41,288 nt of DNA from Lentilactobacillus parafarraginis DSM 18390 = JCM 14109 (GCF_001435895.1 NZ_AZFZ01000005.1:1-41288); one strand, 5' to 3'; positions 1-8,741 are shown, counted from the first letter of the stretch. Numbers and translations: made by a program. The notes: generated by a model from the letters alone, not told the origin.

Positions 1-78
1 TCTACTTTTTCATGGAACTTTGGACATTACCGCAAATTACTTTTAAAATCTTACCAGAGATGAGTAATCAATCAAAGT

Positions 79-91
79 TATAATGTATAAT
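79..91 (+). promoter_or_regulatory. Candidate -10 elements for the LysR gene
   Basis: Two perfect TATAAT hexamers lie at 79-84 and 86-91, about 40 bases before the LysR start codon. Neither has a convincing -35 box at 17 bases, so an activator or an extended element may be needed. The first 78 bases of the window show nothing else I can assign. Confidence 0.45.
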
Positions 92-127
92 GACAGTATA
101 AAAAATTCTTATTAGGCGGCGATATCC

Positions 128-1012
128 ATGCTTGATCGACGATATGAAACTTTTTTAACCCTCGTCAAGACAAATTCATACACCAAAACGGCGCAACAGC
201 TCTTCATTACCCAACCGGCGGTTACCCAACAAATTGCCAGCCTGCAAAATGATCTCCAGATTCAGCTCGTGAAATACCAGCGGCCCAACCTCATTATCAC
301 GACTGCCGGTAAACAACTGGCGCGATTTATTGAGGGCGTGGCGATCCAAAGTGATCAGCTGATTGAACATCTCAAGAAGCCCAATGAACGACGGCCCCTT
401 CGGTTTGGCGCCACGCTGTCGTTTAACGCCATCGTGGAACCAGCTTTCATCAAAAAAATTGCTGGCCGATATGCCAACATTGACTGCTTGGTTGCCAATA
501 CGGATGCCATTTTGCACGGAATCGATAATGGCGAAATTGAATTTGGATTAGTGGAGGGGAATTTCAAGGTAACTGACTACACAGCAATCCCAATTTTTGA
601 CGACCAATTTATCGCCGTCTGCAGCCCCAAAAACCAACTGGCTAAGAAAGCCAGCGTGACCCTTCAGGATTGCTTCATGAACACCTTGGTCCTTCGGGAG
701 TCCGGTTCAGGAACCCGCGCAATTCTAACTGACTGGTTAAGTACCGGAAACCATAGCGTCGCAGACTTTCGAAAGGCCATTACGGTTGGTGATATGGCAA
801 CGATCATTCGTTTAATCGAGGAAAACGTCGGTATCAGCTTTATGTATCGATCTTTGGCAATGCCCGCAATTGCATCTGGGAAGTTAATTTCGCTACCGCT
901 GGAAAATTTTGATATCAGCCGAACACTCAGTATGGTTTTTCCCCACCACGCTTATTTTGAAACCCAGTACCAGAAACTGGCCAAATCAATCCAAACGATC
1001 GTCAATCAATAA
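128..1012 (+). CDS. LysR-family transcriptional regulator
   Basis: This is a DNA-binding transcription regulator of the LysR family with the family's usual length (294 residues). Residues 1-62 form the N-terminal winged helix-turn-helix, with the typical pattern YTKTAQQLFITQPAVTQQI followed by LTTAG-like ITTAGK. Residues 90-290 form the periplasmic-binding-protein-like effector domain, with the LRESGSGTR stretch near residue 190 that is common in the CysB/CysK-like branch. The start is the ATG behind a weak AGGCGG. No target gene is adjacent in a divergent position inside the window, so its regulon and effector cannot be inferred. The following gene is in the same direction about 145 bases downstream and may or may not be co-transcribed. 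Confidence 0.9.
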   Translation: MLDRRYETFLTLVKTNSYTKTAQQLFITQPAVTQQIASLQNDLQIQLVKYQRPNLIITTAGKQLARFIEGVAIQSDQLIEHLKKPNERRPLRFGATLSFNAIVEPAFIKKIAGRYANIDCLVANTDAILHGIDNGEIEFGLVEGNFKVTDYTAIPIFDDQFIAVCSPKNQLAKKASVTLQDCFMNTLVLRESGSGTRAILTDWLSTGNHSVADFRKAITVGDMATIIRLIEENVGISFMYRSLAMPAIASGKLISLPLENFDISRTLSMVFPHHAYFETQYQKLAKSIQTIVNQ

Positions 1013-1157
1013 TCCCACTGCCGGGGATTCATAAGATATTCATAGTTCGTTCACAAAAAAGTCACATTTTGAGCGTATCATAATTGGCATCCTGATTATT
1101 CCGATCCAGTTATCGTCATTGACTGCGGAACAGTCGCCCACAACAAGGAGGCCAATT

Positions 1158-1688
1158 TTGGAACAAACAATCAATCCCCGTACTGGTAAAAAGCATTGGC
1201 CAGCAATCATTTCGTCGCTGCTCTTACTCTCATTCATTCTGTCCGGGTCAGTTTTTCTCCTTGTCCATTACCGTGACCCGCAAACAACGATGGCACGGAT
1301 CGCGATGCAAAACGATCATCAAACCATTGATGCCAAGAGTATTGTGACCCTTTCTGCGGACCAAAATCATGATCAAGTTGTGTTGGATTACACAAAAAAT
1401 AATCACCTGATCGTTCAGTTCCAGCAACGGGTTTTTGGCGGCTATGTTACCATGGGCTACCATATGAGTGCTGTCTCCGCCCATACGCTGAATCGGCCAT
1501 ATCAACTGGAAAACAAGGTTGCTGGGAGGCCCATTAATAACTTTGTCTATGGCTTCCTAAAACCCAAGCAGACGGCGCCAACGATTAATGGCAAATCCGC
1601 AACCGTCATTTCTCAGCATGGGCAGCGCCTCTTCTATGCGTTTACTTCCCCAACCAAATCAGCCCAAGTTCAATTTCAAACAAAATAG
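1158..1688 (+). CDS. Small membrane-anchored protein of unknown function
   Basis: I do not recognise this 176-residue protein. The start is chosen as TTG at 1158, because a perfect AAGGAGG at 1145-1151 precedes it; the in-frame ATG at 1119 has no ribosome binding site. It has a short charged N-terminus with an Arg-Thr-Gly-Lys-Lys stretch, one hydrophobic segment (about residues 16-37), and then an extracytoplasmic part with many beta-prone residues. There is no lipobox cysteine and no catalytic motif that I can see. It is followed by a strong terminator, so it ends a transcription unit that may begin with the LysR gene. A signal-anchored secreted protein of the lactobacillar hypothetical class is the most that can be said. 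Confidence 0.6.
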   Translation: MEQTINPRTGKKHWPAIISSLLLLSFILSGSVFLLVHYRDPQTTMARIAMQNDHQTIDAKSIVTLSADQNHDQVVLDYTKNNHLIVQFQQRVFGGYVTMGYHMSAVSAHTLNRPYQLENKVAGRPINNFVYGFLKPKQTAPTINGKSATVISQHGQRLFYAFTSPTKSAQVQFQTK

Positions 1689-1767
1689 CTTATTAGGATT
1701 AAAAAACGTTTGAGTCCAAAATTTTGATAAACCAACCCATTGCTCGAATTAACCGGCTCTGCCAAGA

Positions 1768-1808
1768 GGCCGCGGCATAAGTAAGTTCCCTTATGCCGCG
1801 GCCTTTTT
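1768..1808 (+). terminator. Strong intrinsic terminator
   Basis: A perfect 14-bp stem (1768-1781 with 1790-1803, GC-rich GGCCGCGGC core) with an 8-base loop is followed by TTTTT on the plus strand. It ends the transcription of the small membrane-anchored protein. The minus-strand side lacks a T run, so it is a weaker terminator for the convergent mprF, whose stop lies at 1849. Confidence 0.9.
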
Positions 1809-1848
1809 GATTTGTTAAATTCATTTCAAAGATCATCGAAGTGACCGG

Positions 1849-4416
1849 CTACTCAACTGAGAACCACTTTAACGGGCCAAACCTCACCTGGTTACGAGGA
1901 CGATTAACCACCGGCAGAATCTGGAGAACCGCAAACGCCAAAGAGCTCCCCCGATAATAGGCAATGTATTTTGGCCGCCACTCGTCAACGTATTTATTCT
2001 TGTATGCCCGCAGCCCCTCAAAACTATAAAGCTTATAGCCGTACTCGTAAATCAAGTGCACAATCCGTTCCTGCGCAAAGCTAAACCGTGACGTTCCAAC
2101 ATTGGAAAGTGGTGACATTCCCAAGTCAAAGTAATGATAACCAGCTTTAGCAGCTAACTGATACAAATTAACCAAGATCCCGTCCATAATTCCTGACGGG
2201 GCCTGTGATGAAGACCGCATGAGATCAATTGAGATGATTTCGTGATTTCCGTCCGGCATTAAGTTAGCAAAAGCCACAACCTTTCCGTCCGCCGCCTTCA
2301 TCACGGCAATTGGCGCCTGCTGGAGGTAATAGCTGTCAAAGAAGCCCAGCGAAAACCCCTTCTCTGGCCGGTTATCCAGCCATTCATCCGAGATCGCCTT
2401 TAAATTGGCAAGGGTTGCCGAATCAAATGGCGGCTTGATGATTTCAAACTGATAGCCTTCCCGATCAAACTTATTCATTAGCGCGCGTTCGCCCCGATGA
2501 CGTTTGCCGCTAAGTGTAAATTCTGGAAGGTTAACTAACCCATCTTCGCCGGTTTTAATAAAATCAAACCCAATTTCATGGAGATTCATGGTCAATTCCT
2601 GATTAATTTCATAAAATAGCAGTTTATATCCGTATCGATCTGCTTCGACCATCAACTGATCGATAGCGGCACTTACCTTGTCTGGATTACCAACTGGTTC
2701 GCCCATAATCAAAATTTTATCGGCAGTTTTCCGGAACATAAAGAAAACCTGATCCTGGTGATTCTCTTGATAAAAATACAACTGTTTGTCGTGAAGAAAA
2801 GCCAGGTGGCTATTTTCATTACCACCGTACTGGTCAATTACATGGCGTACCCGATCCCCATCAAAGGGCGTGTTCAGCCACTTTGGCCGGTTAGCGGTCA
2901 GATACCGATTAATTGCAAACAAGACCAATAACGCAATGACAAGGCCAATGAAGCCCACCAGCCAGGCCGCTTGAGAGGGAAACAGATAGGCTTTGTCGAA
3001 ATGAAGCGGCGTGTGAGGATTGGCCGCAATGCCCACCAGGGTGTAGGCAACGAACGTCACCACAAAGATCGACCCATTAAAAGCCAGGGTCCCCCAAGAA
3101 TTGGCCATTCGCTCCCGGTACAAAACGCGTCGTGAGAGTCCCAAAAGAACCAGGATAAAGGCGAAAAATGCCATCATCCGCCAAGTGAACGCCTCATTCA
3201 GCCAAGTGTTAAGAATCGAAATAATCAAAACAACCATGGTTGGCCAAAAAGCCCGTTTCGTCCGTGACCAGATCCCACTTGCAAGGCCAATTAGGAGAAA
3301 CGCCACGATGATATTCATGAGATGACTCACAAAAAAGATGGAGTACGGAAATAATCGGATATAAAGTTGGTTAACGATAACGACATTCGGCACCGTTGCA
3401 AACAACAGCATCATAATCCCTGAAAAGTACATGAAGACCGTCAATGCCACCTGAGCAATCCGGCGAATAAAGATTCGCGGCAAGTTATCCAGAAACGCGT
3501 TAATCTTCCCACCAGTGTCGTGAGCGAATAGACCGGCCCCAACCAAAAACGGCAGAAAATAATAGAACGCCCGGTAGAGTAAGATCCAGACAACCGCGTC
3601 ACTTCGGCCGATGCCGAGAAAACCCAAACCAATGATCATAAAAATGTCAAACGACCCAAGGCCACCGGGTAACATCGAGACAACCCCGGCGACGTTAGCG
3701 ACCACAAACAGCGGAATAACCGCGGCAAAATTAATCGGCAATCCCATCAAATAGCCAATGAAGATGAAAAAGGCCAGGGCACTCGACCATTCCAAAAAAG
3801 ACCCAACCGACATCGTCAATTCCTGCTTCGTTGAAAGGTCGTTAAAAAAATCGGAGTGATTGACTTTGGTAAAGATCAGCATGCACGGAAAGTACAGGGC
3901 CCCGCCGAGCAACCAGATCCAGTAATGCGAAAAAATGCTTCCGATGCCAAACCCAAAAATCATCACCAGCGATACAAAACAGAGAATCGACAAGCCGGAA
4001 ATTAAAAACAACGCCACCTTTGAGATGGCATACAAGATTTGGTGCTTGGTAGCCCCTTTTCCGTAAAAATGCGCCCGGAGACTGGCGCCAAGAAGACCAC
4101 CAAATCCCAATAAATTGGTAAACGTGTTAACAACCCACCCACTTTTAACAACGTATCCGGGTGAATATGCGGTTGGTAAAAATTTGACAATCGAAAAATC
4201 GTATATCAACATTGGTAAGATTGCAATAAAGCCAAATCCCATCATCAGCACCAATGACCCGGTCGTTTGACTCGCCAGCACAGCTTTAAACTGCGCCCCA
4301 TTAACCTGGCGAATAATTTTCGCTATTTGACGGACGACAAAAATTAACACTGAAAAAACAAACAGTAGTTTGATGATTGTCATTCGTTTGTTAATAAACT
4401 CCTTCAACTTTGCCAC
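1849..4416 (-). CDS. mprF: Bifunctional lysylphosphatidylglycerol synthase/flippase MprF
   Basis: MprF transfers lysine from Lys-tRNA to phosphatidylglycerol and flips the product to the outer leaflet. This lowers the negative surface charge and gives resistance to cationic peptides. The N-terminal two thirds hold about 12-14 hydrophobic helices, including the conserved GGLGSFD-containing flippase segment. The C-terminal 300 residues are the soluble GNAT-like synthase domain (DUF2156), with the ending RFSFAQER...YKNKY typical of the family. About 855 residues is the usual full length. A TTG at 4437 opens the frame further, but the promoter-like TTGTTT-17-CATAAT at 4452-4480 leaves it almost no leader. 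I therefore prefer GTG at 4416, preceded by GGGGTGG. An ATG at 4383 is a further option. In many Firmicutes rpoB follows rplL; here mprF occupies that end of the ribosomal cluster. Confidence 0.93.
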   Translation of the reverse strand: MAKLKEFINKRMTIIKLLFVFSVLIFVVRQIAKIIRQVNGAQFKAVLASQTTGSLVLMMGFGFIAILPMLIYDFSIVKFLPTAYSPGYVVKSGWVVNTFTNLLGFGGLLGASLRAHFYGKGATKHQILYAISKVALFLISGLSILCFVSLVMIFGFGIGSIFSHYWIWLLGGALYFPCMLIFTKVNHSDFFNDLSTKQELTMSVGSFLEWSSALAFFIFIGYLMGLPINFAAVIPLFVVANVAGVVSMLPGGLGSFDIFMIIGLGFLGIGRSDAVVWILLYRAFYYFLPFLVGAGLFAHDTGGKINAFLDNLPRIFIRRIAQVALTVFMYFSGIMMLLFATVPNVVIVNQLYIRLFPYSIFFVSHLMNIIVAFLLIGLASGIWSRTKRAFWPTMVVLIISILNTWLNEAFTWRMMAFFAFILVLLGLSRRVLYRERMANSWGTLAFNGSIFVVTFVAYTLVGIAANPHTPLHFDKAYLFPSQAAWLVGFIGLVIALLVLFAINRYLTANRPKWLNTPFDGDRVRHVIDQYGGNENSHLAFLHDKQLYFYQENHQDQVFFMFRKTADKILIMGEPVGNPDKVSAAIDQLMVEADRYGYKLLFYEINQELTMNLHEIGFDFIKTGEDGLVNLPEFTLSGKRHRGERALMNKFDREGYQFEIIKPPFDSATLANLKAISDEWLDNRPEKGFSLGFFDSYYLQQAPIAVMKAADGKVVAFANLMPDGNHEIISIDLMRSSSQAPSGIMDGILVNLYQLAAKAGYHYFDLGMSPLSNVGTSRFSFAQERIVHLIYEYGYKLYSFEGLRAYKNKYVDEWRPKYIAYYRGSSLAFAVLQILPVVNRPRNQVRFGPLKWFSVE

Positions 4417-4451
4417 ATTCGCCACCCCAAATTTCAAAATCTATTGGTTTT

Positions 4452-4480
4452 ATTATGCCAACTTACGTTCTTGAAAACAA
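4452..4480 (-). promoter_or_regulatory. Promoter of mprF
   Basis: On the minus strand TTGTTT (4475-4480) and CATAAT (4452-4457) are separated by 17 bases. Transcription would begin near 4445, which argues for a translation start downstream of the first TTG in the frame. The rest of the stretch from 4481 to 4651 shows no gene or RNA that I can support. Confidence 0.5.
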
Positions 4481-4651
4481 CTGAGAAGCCTGAATATCAG
4501 CGATTCATCAGTTAAATTTAAGATTCAGGATGATTGGTCATGAACGGTTGGCAAAGGGGTTGGCGACCCGTCGCTCAATGACATCTTCTGGCTTGCGGGT
4601 TCATAATGGTTTGACCGCCGCTTACCTTCAAATAGCTATCTCCAAATCCAT

Positions 4652-4697
4652 AAAAAAATCGCCCCATATCGATAACAACTATCGATACGAAGCGATT
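4652..4697 (-). terminator. Terminator of the rplJL operon
   Basis: Reading the minus strand, 18 consecutive bases (4680-4697) pair with 4657-4674, counting G-U pairs, around a 5-base loop. The outer AATCGC/GCGATT and inner ATCGATA/TATCGAT are exact, and a run of T residues follows. It lies about 25 bases after the rplL stop and closes the transcript, so rplL is not followed by rpoB in this genome. Confidence 0.93.
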
Positions 4698-4720
4698 ATT
4701 TTAACTCACAAGTAATGAAA

Positions 4721-5086
4721 TTACTTAAGAGTTACGACACCACCAACGGCTTCAAGGGTTTCCTTGATCTTGTTAGCTTCGTCTTCTGAAACGCCTTCCT
4801 TGATTGTTGAAGGAACGCCATCAACAAGTCCTTTAGCGTCTTTCAAGCCAAGACCAGTGATTTCACGAACAGCCTTGATTGCTTTAACCTTTTGGTCACC
4901 GGATTCAGTTAATTCAACATCGTATGAATCCTTTGTACCTTCGTCTCCACCAGCAGCACCGGCAGCGGCAACAGGAGCAGCAGCTGAAACACCAAATTCG
5001 TCTTCAATTGACTTAACCAAGTCGTTAAGGTCAGAAATTGAAGCATCTTTTAATTGATCAATAATATTGTCTTTATCGAAAGCCAT
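4721..5086 (-). CDS. rplL: Ribosomal protein L7/L12
   Basis: L7/L12 forms the mobile stalk of the large ribosomal subunit that recruits translation GTPases. The 121-residue protein has the N-terminal dimerisation helices ([20 protein letters not shown]), an Ala/Gly/Pro-rich hinge (about residues 40-52), and the C-terminal domain with [19 protein letters not shown] and ending GGVVTLK. The start is the ATG at 5086 preceded by TGGAGGAAAA; the frame is open for five more codons but those precede the ribosome binding site. It follows rplJ by 30 bases in one operon, as the two proteins form the same stalk complex, and ends at the strong terminator at 4652-4697. Confidence 0.98.
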   Translation of the reverse strand: MAFDKDNIIDQLKDASISDLNDLVKSIEDEFGVSAAAPVAAAGAAGGDEGTKDSYDVELTESGDQKVKAIKAVREITGLGLKDAKGLVDGVPSTIKEGVSEDEANKIKETLEAVGGVVTLK

Positions 5087-5116
5087 TATATTTTCCTCCA
5101 TTATAATTGGAATTAA

Positions 5117-5629
5117 TTAAGCAGCGTCTCCGCCGTCTTCTTGTTTCTTATCAGCAATTGCTTTAACACCGTATGCAAAGTTACGTACAGGTGCTTGAAG
5201 AATGTTAGCAAGAGTAGAAAGCAATTCATCACGACTAGGCAATGCAGCGTACTCGTTGATCTTTTCAAGACTGGCAACCTTACCGTCAATAACGCCACCC
5301 TTAAGTTCAAGCGCATCGTTAGACTTAGCAAAGTTATGGACAATCTTTGGACCAGCAACTGGGTCTTCTGAAGAGAATACAACAGCGGTTGGGCCGTTAA
5401 ATGTTTCCTTCAAATCATCAAAACCAGCTTTTTCTGCAGCACGTTCCAAAACCTTGTTCTTGATAACCTGCATCTTAACGCCTTCGTCACGGAGTTGCTT
5501 ACGCAAATCAGTCACTTCGGCAACAGTTAAACCACGGTAGTCAACGACAACGATTGATGAAGCAGCCTTCATCGATTCAGTAGCCTCGTCAACTAACTTT
5601 GCTTTAACTGCGATTGTTTGTTCACTCAC
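5117..5629 (-). CDS. rplJ: Ribosomal protein L10
   Basis: L10 is the base of the ribosomal stalk and binds the L7/L12 dimers and 23S rRNA. At 170 residues it has the usual length, with the N-terminal rRNA-binding part (VVDYRGLTVAEVTDLRKQLR), the central KNKVLERA and GPTAVVFSSEDPVAG stretches, and the C-terminal helix for L7/L12. The start is taken as GTG at 5629, eight bases after GGGAGG; an upstream in-frame GTG at 5638 overlaps that site. The gene has its own promoter and a structured leader (5630-5762), through which L10, with L7/L12, is known in related bacteria to control its own operon. Confidence 0.97.
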   Translation of the reverse strand: MSEQTIAVKAKLVDEATESMKAASSIVVVDYRGLTVAEVTDLRKQLRDEGVKMQVIKNKVLERAAEKAGFDDLKETFNGPTAVVFSSEDPVAGPKIVHNFAKSNDALELKGGVIDGKVASLEKINEYAALPSRDELLSTLANILQAPVRNFAYGVKAIADKKQEDGGDAA

Positions 5630-5762
5630 TAGTTTCACCTCCCAAAAATTTTATGGGATTTAATAAAAAATCCCTATGCCAACCTAGACATAGGAAAAAG
5701 ATTCGTTTCCTCGGCAGGATATTAAGGCTTTGCGCCACCTGAGTCTTAGGCATATATCAGCA
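5630..5762 (-). ncRNA. L10 leader (autoregulatory mRNA leader of rplJL)
   Basis: The 130-base untranslated leader between the rplJ promoter and GTG contains conserved-looking stems. It also has a terminator-like hairpin: CCTATG (5689-5694) pairs with CATAGG (5673-5678), with the complement A run at 5665-5670 giving U6 in the RNA. In low-GC Gram-positives this position carries the L10 leader, which binds the L10-L12 complex. The position, size and terminal hairpin fit that family, but I could not score it against a covariance model. Confidence 0.75.
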
Positions 5763-5768
5763 TTTAAC

Positions 5769-5798
5769 AGCATATCACAATCAATGAGTATGCGTCAA
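5769..5798 (-). promoter_or_regulatory. Promoter of rplJL
   Basis: The minus strand has TTGACG (5793-5798), an 18-base spacer and TATGCT (5769-5774), giving a start near 5762. It separates rplJL from rplKA, whose last gene ends at 5828. Confidence 0.7.
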
Positions 5799-5827
5799 TA
5801 AGGGATTTAATTTAAATCGAAAAATCA

Positions 5828-6523
5828 TTAATCAAATGATTCTAGATCGACCTTTACACCAGGACCAAATGTTGATGAAATTGAAACGTTCTTAACATAA
5901 GTACCACGTACTGATGCGGGACGTGCTTTCACAATAACATCTTCAATGGTCTTTAAGTTGCCAAGTAACTTTTCAGTATCAAATGATACCTTACCAACTG
6001 GCACAGCAACGTTACCGTCACGGTCAGTCCGATAAGTTACCTTACCAGCTTTTGATTCTTCAACGGCCTTTGCAACGTCCATCGTTACCGTACCCGTCTT
6101 AGGGTTTGGCATTAAGCCTTTAGGGCCAAGAACCCGACCTAAACGACCAACTTGGGCCATCATGTCAGGGGTTGCGATGGCAACATCAAAGTCAAGCCAA
6201 CCATCCTGAATTTTTTCAACTAAGTCAGATTCACCAACAAAATCTGCACCGGCTGCTTCGGCTTCCTTAGCCTTGTCACCCTTTGCAAAGACGATGACAG
6301 TTTGGTCTTTCCCAGTACCATTAGGTAAGACAACTGCACCACGTAATTGTTGGTCAGCTTGCTTAGTATCAACGTTTAATTTAAAGACAATTTCAACAGT
6401 TGCGTCGAATTTTGCAAAATCAACTTTCTTTACAAGTTCAACGGCGTCTTGAACGGGATATGCTTTGTCAGCATCTACTTGTTCAAGAGCTGCTTTATAT
6501 TGTTTACCTCTTTTACGAGCCAT
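5828..6523 (-). CDS. rplA: Ribosomal protein L1
   Basis: L1 binds 23S rRNA at the mobile L1 stalk, helps release of the E-site tRNA and represses its own operon by binding the mRNA. The 231-residue protein begins [15 protein letters not shown] and carries the conserved [21 protein letters not shown] stretch around residues 127-147 and the [16 protein letters not shown] segment. The start is the ATG behind AAGGAGGAAAACAC. It follows rplK after about 100 bases in the same transcription unit. No strong terminator separates it from the rplJ promoter. Confidence 0.98.
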   Translation of the reverse strand: MARKRGKQYKAALEQVDADKAYPVQDAVELVKKVDFAKFDATVEIVFKLNVDTKQADQQLRGAVVLPNGTGKDQTVIVFAKGDKAKEAEAAGADFVGESDLVEKIQDGWLDFDVAIATPDMMAQVGRLGRVLGPKGLMPNPKTGTVTMDVAKAVEESKAGKVTYRTDRDGNVAVPVGKVSFDTEKLLGNLKTIEDVIVKARPASVRGTYVKNVSISSTFGPGVKVDLESFD

Positions 6524-6624
6524 GTGTTTTCCTCCTTGAATGTGGTGTTAACGGATAAACCTCCCACGCGACGTTTTGTACAATGTATGAATTGAATGAA
6601 CGGTGTTAGCAGTTGGGTGCTGAA

Positions 6625-7050
6625 TTAACCTTCAACAGTGAATCCCATACTACGAGCAGTTCCTTCAACCATGCGCATTGCTGCTTCAACGTCAGCTGCG
6701 TTTAGGTCTTTCATCTTTGTTTCGGCAATTTGCTTAACTTGGTCCTTAGTCACCTTAGCAACCTTGTTAGTATTTGGTTCGCCGGAACCCTTTTGAACAC
6801 CAGCAGCTTTCTTGAGTAACACAGCAGCAGGTGGAGTCTTTGTAATGAAGTCGAATGAACGATCTTCATAAACAGTAATGACAACAGGAATAATCATCCC
6901 TGCTTGATCAGCAGTACGGGCGTTGAAATCCTTGGTAAAGCCCATAATGTTAATCCCTGCTTGTCCTAAAGCAGGACCAACTGGAGGGGCAGGTGTTGCT
7001 TTGCCCGCAGGAATCTGCAATTTAACGATGTTAGCTACTTTTTTAGCCAC
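6625..7050 (-). CDS. rplK: Ribosomal protein L11
   Basis: L11 forms the GTPase-associated centre with 23S rRNA and is needed for RelA-type stringent response sensing. The 141-residue protein shows the classic motifs [20 protein letters not shown] near the start, [10 protein letters not shown], and the C-terminal [12 protein letters not shown]. The start is GTG at 7050, nine bases after AAGGAGG; an ATG two bases after the ribosome binding site is out of frame and closes after four codons. It is the first gene of rplK-rplA behind a promoter at 7144-7172. Confidence 0.98.
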   Translation of the reverse strand: MAKKVANIVKLQIPAGKATPAPPVGPALGQAGINIMGFTKDFNARTADQAGMIIPVVITVYEDRSFDFITKTPPAAVLLKKAAGVQKGSGEPNTNKVAKVTKDQVKQIAETKMKDLNAADVEAAMRMVEGTARSMGFTVEG

Positions 7051-7143
7051 GAGACATAACCTCCTTAAGTCCGTGTGTGGTTAATGGAGATCAATATTTC
7101 TCCTCCCACGTTTGTGTGTCTGCCGGAGCAAGCATACTTACAT

Positions 7144-7172
7144 AATATACCACAAACAGCACCACGACACAA
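7144..7172 (-). promoter_or_regulatory. Promoter of rplKA
   Basis: TTGTGT (7167-7172), 17 bases and TATATT (7144-7149) lie on the minus strand directly after the stop codon of the hydrolase gene (7179). The leader of about 85 bases includes a GGAG...CTCC hairpin (around 7085-7102). In related species the L11 leader holds the L1 binding site, but I cannot pick out that motif with certainty. Confidence 0.7.
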
Positions 7173-7178
7173 TAGCAA

Positions 7179-8024
7179 TTACTGGTGCCATAAAAAACGC
7201 GCGATATGATCATCAACCAGCCGATTTTCATGAAGCTGGCGGTGATTGGCGTGCCGGCCATTAATAATCAGCTCCCGATAATAAACCAACGGGCGTTCCA
7301 GTAAATACCGGAGTGAAAAAGCACTATTCACCGAAACCTGGCCGTCATTGGTTTGGTAATTACTGATTCGGCCGGCAATATTCAACACCCGCATATTATC
7401 CGGAATGTCAGAAATATTCCGGGCAAGGGCCGAATAAACCGGGGTTCGCGTCGTCGGCCCGTTTGCATTAAGCGGAAATGAATCCACCGACCGGGTGTTT
7501 CTGGCGATTTCCGAATCATTAAACGGCCCGGCGATCGCAACAACATTTGCCACTTCAACTTGAGAATGGCGGTGTTGGTGAGTTAAGTACCAGAAGATCG
7601 TAATACACCCCATTGAGTGTCCCACTAGATTAAAGCGCTCTACGCCATAGTCATCATGCAGAACCTCACAAATTTTGGTCAGCCACTCCGCCTGCTGCTT
7701 GGGTCGTGATGTTTTGTCATGAAACAAGACTTGGACAACACACCGATTTTTAACGACTGTCCCAGTGAACTTTAACTGCCCATTCCCCGTAACGTGAATG
7801 ACCAATGATTTGTTCGCGTGATAGTTGCGAACCAGTCGCCTAAGTAGAAAGCCAAACGAAAACCGATTGCCAAAATACCCTGGCAAAAACAAAGTCACGC
7901 TGTGATCAGCATCATCTTGACTGGACTGGCCGCTTAACATTGGTTTACCCAGCCGGACAAACCACCAGCCAAATCCGCCCACTATTCCGATCAGAACGAC
8001 CATTAGTAAGCTGAGGACTTTCAT
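7179..8024 (-). CDS. Membrane-anchored alpha/beta hydrolase (DUF915-like)
   Basis: This is an alpha/beta-hydrolase of the DUF915 group common in lactobacilli, probably exported and of unknown substrate. The start is taken as ATG at 8024, after CAGGTGAC; a TTG at 8057 opens the same frame but has no ribosome binding site. Residues 3-24 form a signal anchor. The fold is shown by LFLPGYFGNRFSF (oxyanion region), the nucleophile elbow GHSMGC with Ser137, the acid region NDGQVSVNSA and the C-terminal HENRLVDDHIARFLW with the catalytic His candidate. It lies between nusG and rplK, genes that are usually adjacent, and ends just before the rplK promoter. It is not expected to share a function with translation. 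Confidence 0.88.
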   Translation of the reverse strand: MKVLSLLMVVLIGIVGGFGWWFVRLGKPMLSGQSSQDDADHSVTLFLPGYFGNRFSFGFLLRRLVRNYHANKSLVIHVTGNGQLKFTGTVVKNRCVVQVLFHDKTSRPKQQAEWLTKICEVLHDDYGVERFNLVGHSMGCITIFWYLTHQHRHSQVEVANVVAIAGPFNDSEIARNTRSVDSFPLNANGPTTRTPVYSALARNISDIPDNMRVLNIAGRISNYQTNDGQVSVNSAFSLRYLLERPLVYYRELIINGRHANHRQLHENRLVDDHIARFLWHQ

Positions 8025-8189
8025 TTTAGTCACCTGCTTCATCAAAAGTGCCGTCAAATTAGGGATGCCCTTTGTTCATACGATCATTTTTGAAGCACCG
8101 CTAAATTCTACCTTAATGCGCTACAACTCAAATTTTCATCGGTTCAATCAACAGCCAATTTTAATAGGGGCTTGCCGCCGACCAACCGG

Positions 8190-8741
8190 TTAGATGATTG
8201 GATCAACCTGATTAAATTCAAGTTCTGTCGACGTTTCGCGCCCAAACATTTCAATGTTGACTTTAAGCCGCATCTTTTCGTTGTCAATTTCAGTTACCTT
8301 GCCGTTCAATCCGGTAAAGGCCCCGTCAACAATCTTAACCGTATCGCCAACGTTGACGTCCAACTCTTCATGACGGGAATTCATCCCAATCCGTTTCAAG
8401 ACTAAATCAACTTCATCAGGCAAAAGAGGGGTTGGTTTACTTCCCCGCCCGTGAGATCCCACGAATCCGGTCACTCCAGGGGTATTTCGGACAACATACC
8501 ATGCCTGGTCAGTCATAATCATTTCCACCAGCACATAGCCGGGAAATGTCTTATCCATTTTGATCTTGTCCTTACCCTTTTTATCAGTCTCATGCTCCTC
8601 GGTTTCCGGCACAACCACTCGAAAAATCAAGTCGGCCATTCCCATCGACTGCTTCCGACTGTCCAAGTTCATTTTAACCTTATTTTCATAACCGGAATAC
8701 GTATGAAGCACATACCATTTCTTTTCTGCTGACTCAACCAT
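8190..8741 (-). CDS. nusG: Transcription termination/antitermination protein NusG
   Basis: NusG binds RNA polymerase, affects pausing and elongation, and couples transcription to translation. The 183-residue protein has the NGN domain at residues 8-115 (WYVLHTYSGYENKV start, FPGYVLVEM and VRNTPGVTGFVG motifs) and the C-terminal KOW domain (VGDTVKIVDGAFTGLNGKV). The start is the ATG after GAGGAGTCAGTCAAT. secE lies upstream, but an intrinsic terminator (8787-8817) sits between them, so nusG expression depends on read-through or on a promoter close to the gene that I do not recognise. Confidence 0.98.
   Translation of the reverse strand: MVESAEKKWYVLHTYSGYENKVKMNLDSRKQSMGMADLIFRVVVPETEEHETDKKGKDKIKMDKTFPGYVLVEMIMTDQAWYVVRNTPGVTGFVGSHGRGSKPTPLLPDEVDLVLKRIGMNSRHEELDVNVGDTVKIVDGAFTGLNGKVTEIDNEKMRLKVNIEMFGRETSTELEFNQVDPII

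Noticed and set aside
4530-4715. 61-codon open frame between mprF and rplL
   Set aside because: It runs into the rplL terminator, has no ribosome binding site and has no protein-like composition.
7045-7062. Four-codon ATG frame overlapping the rplK start
   Set aside because: The ATG is only two bases from the AGGAGG, too close for initiation, and gives no peptide of interest. GTG has the better spacing.
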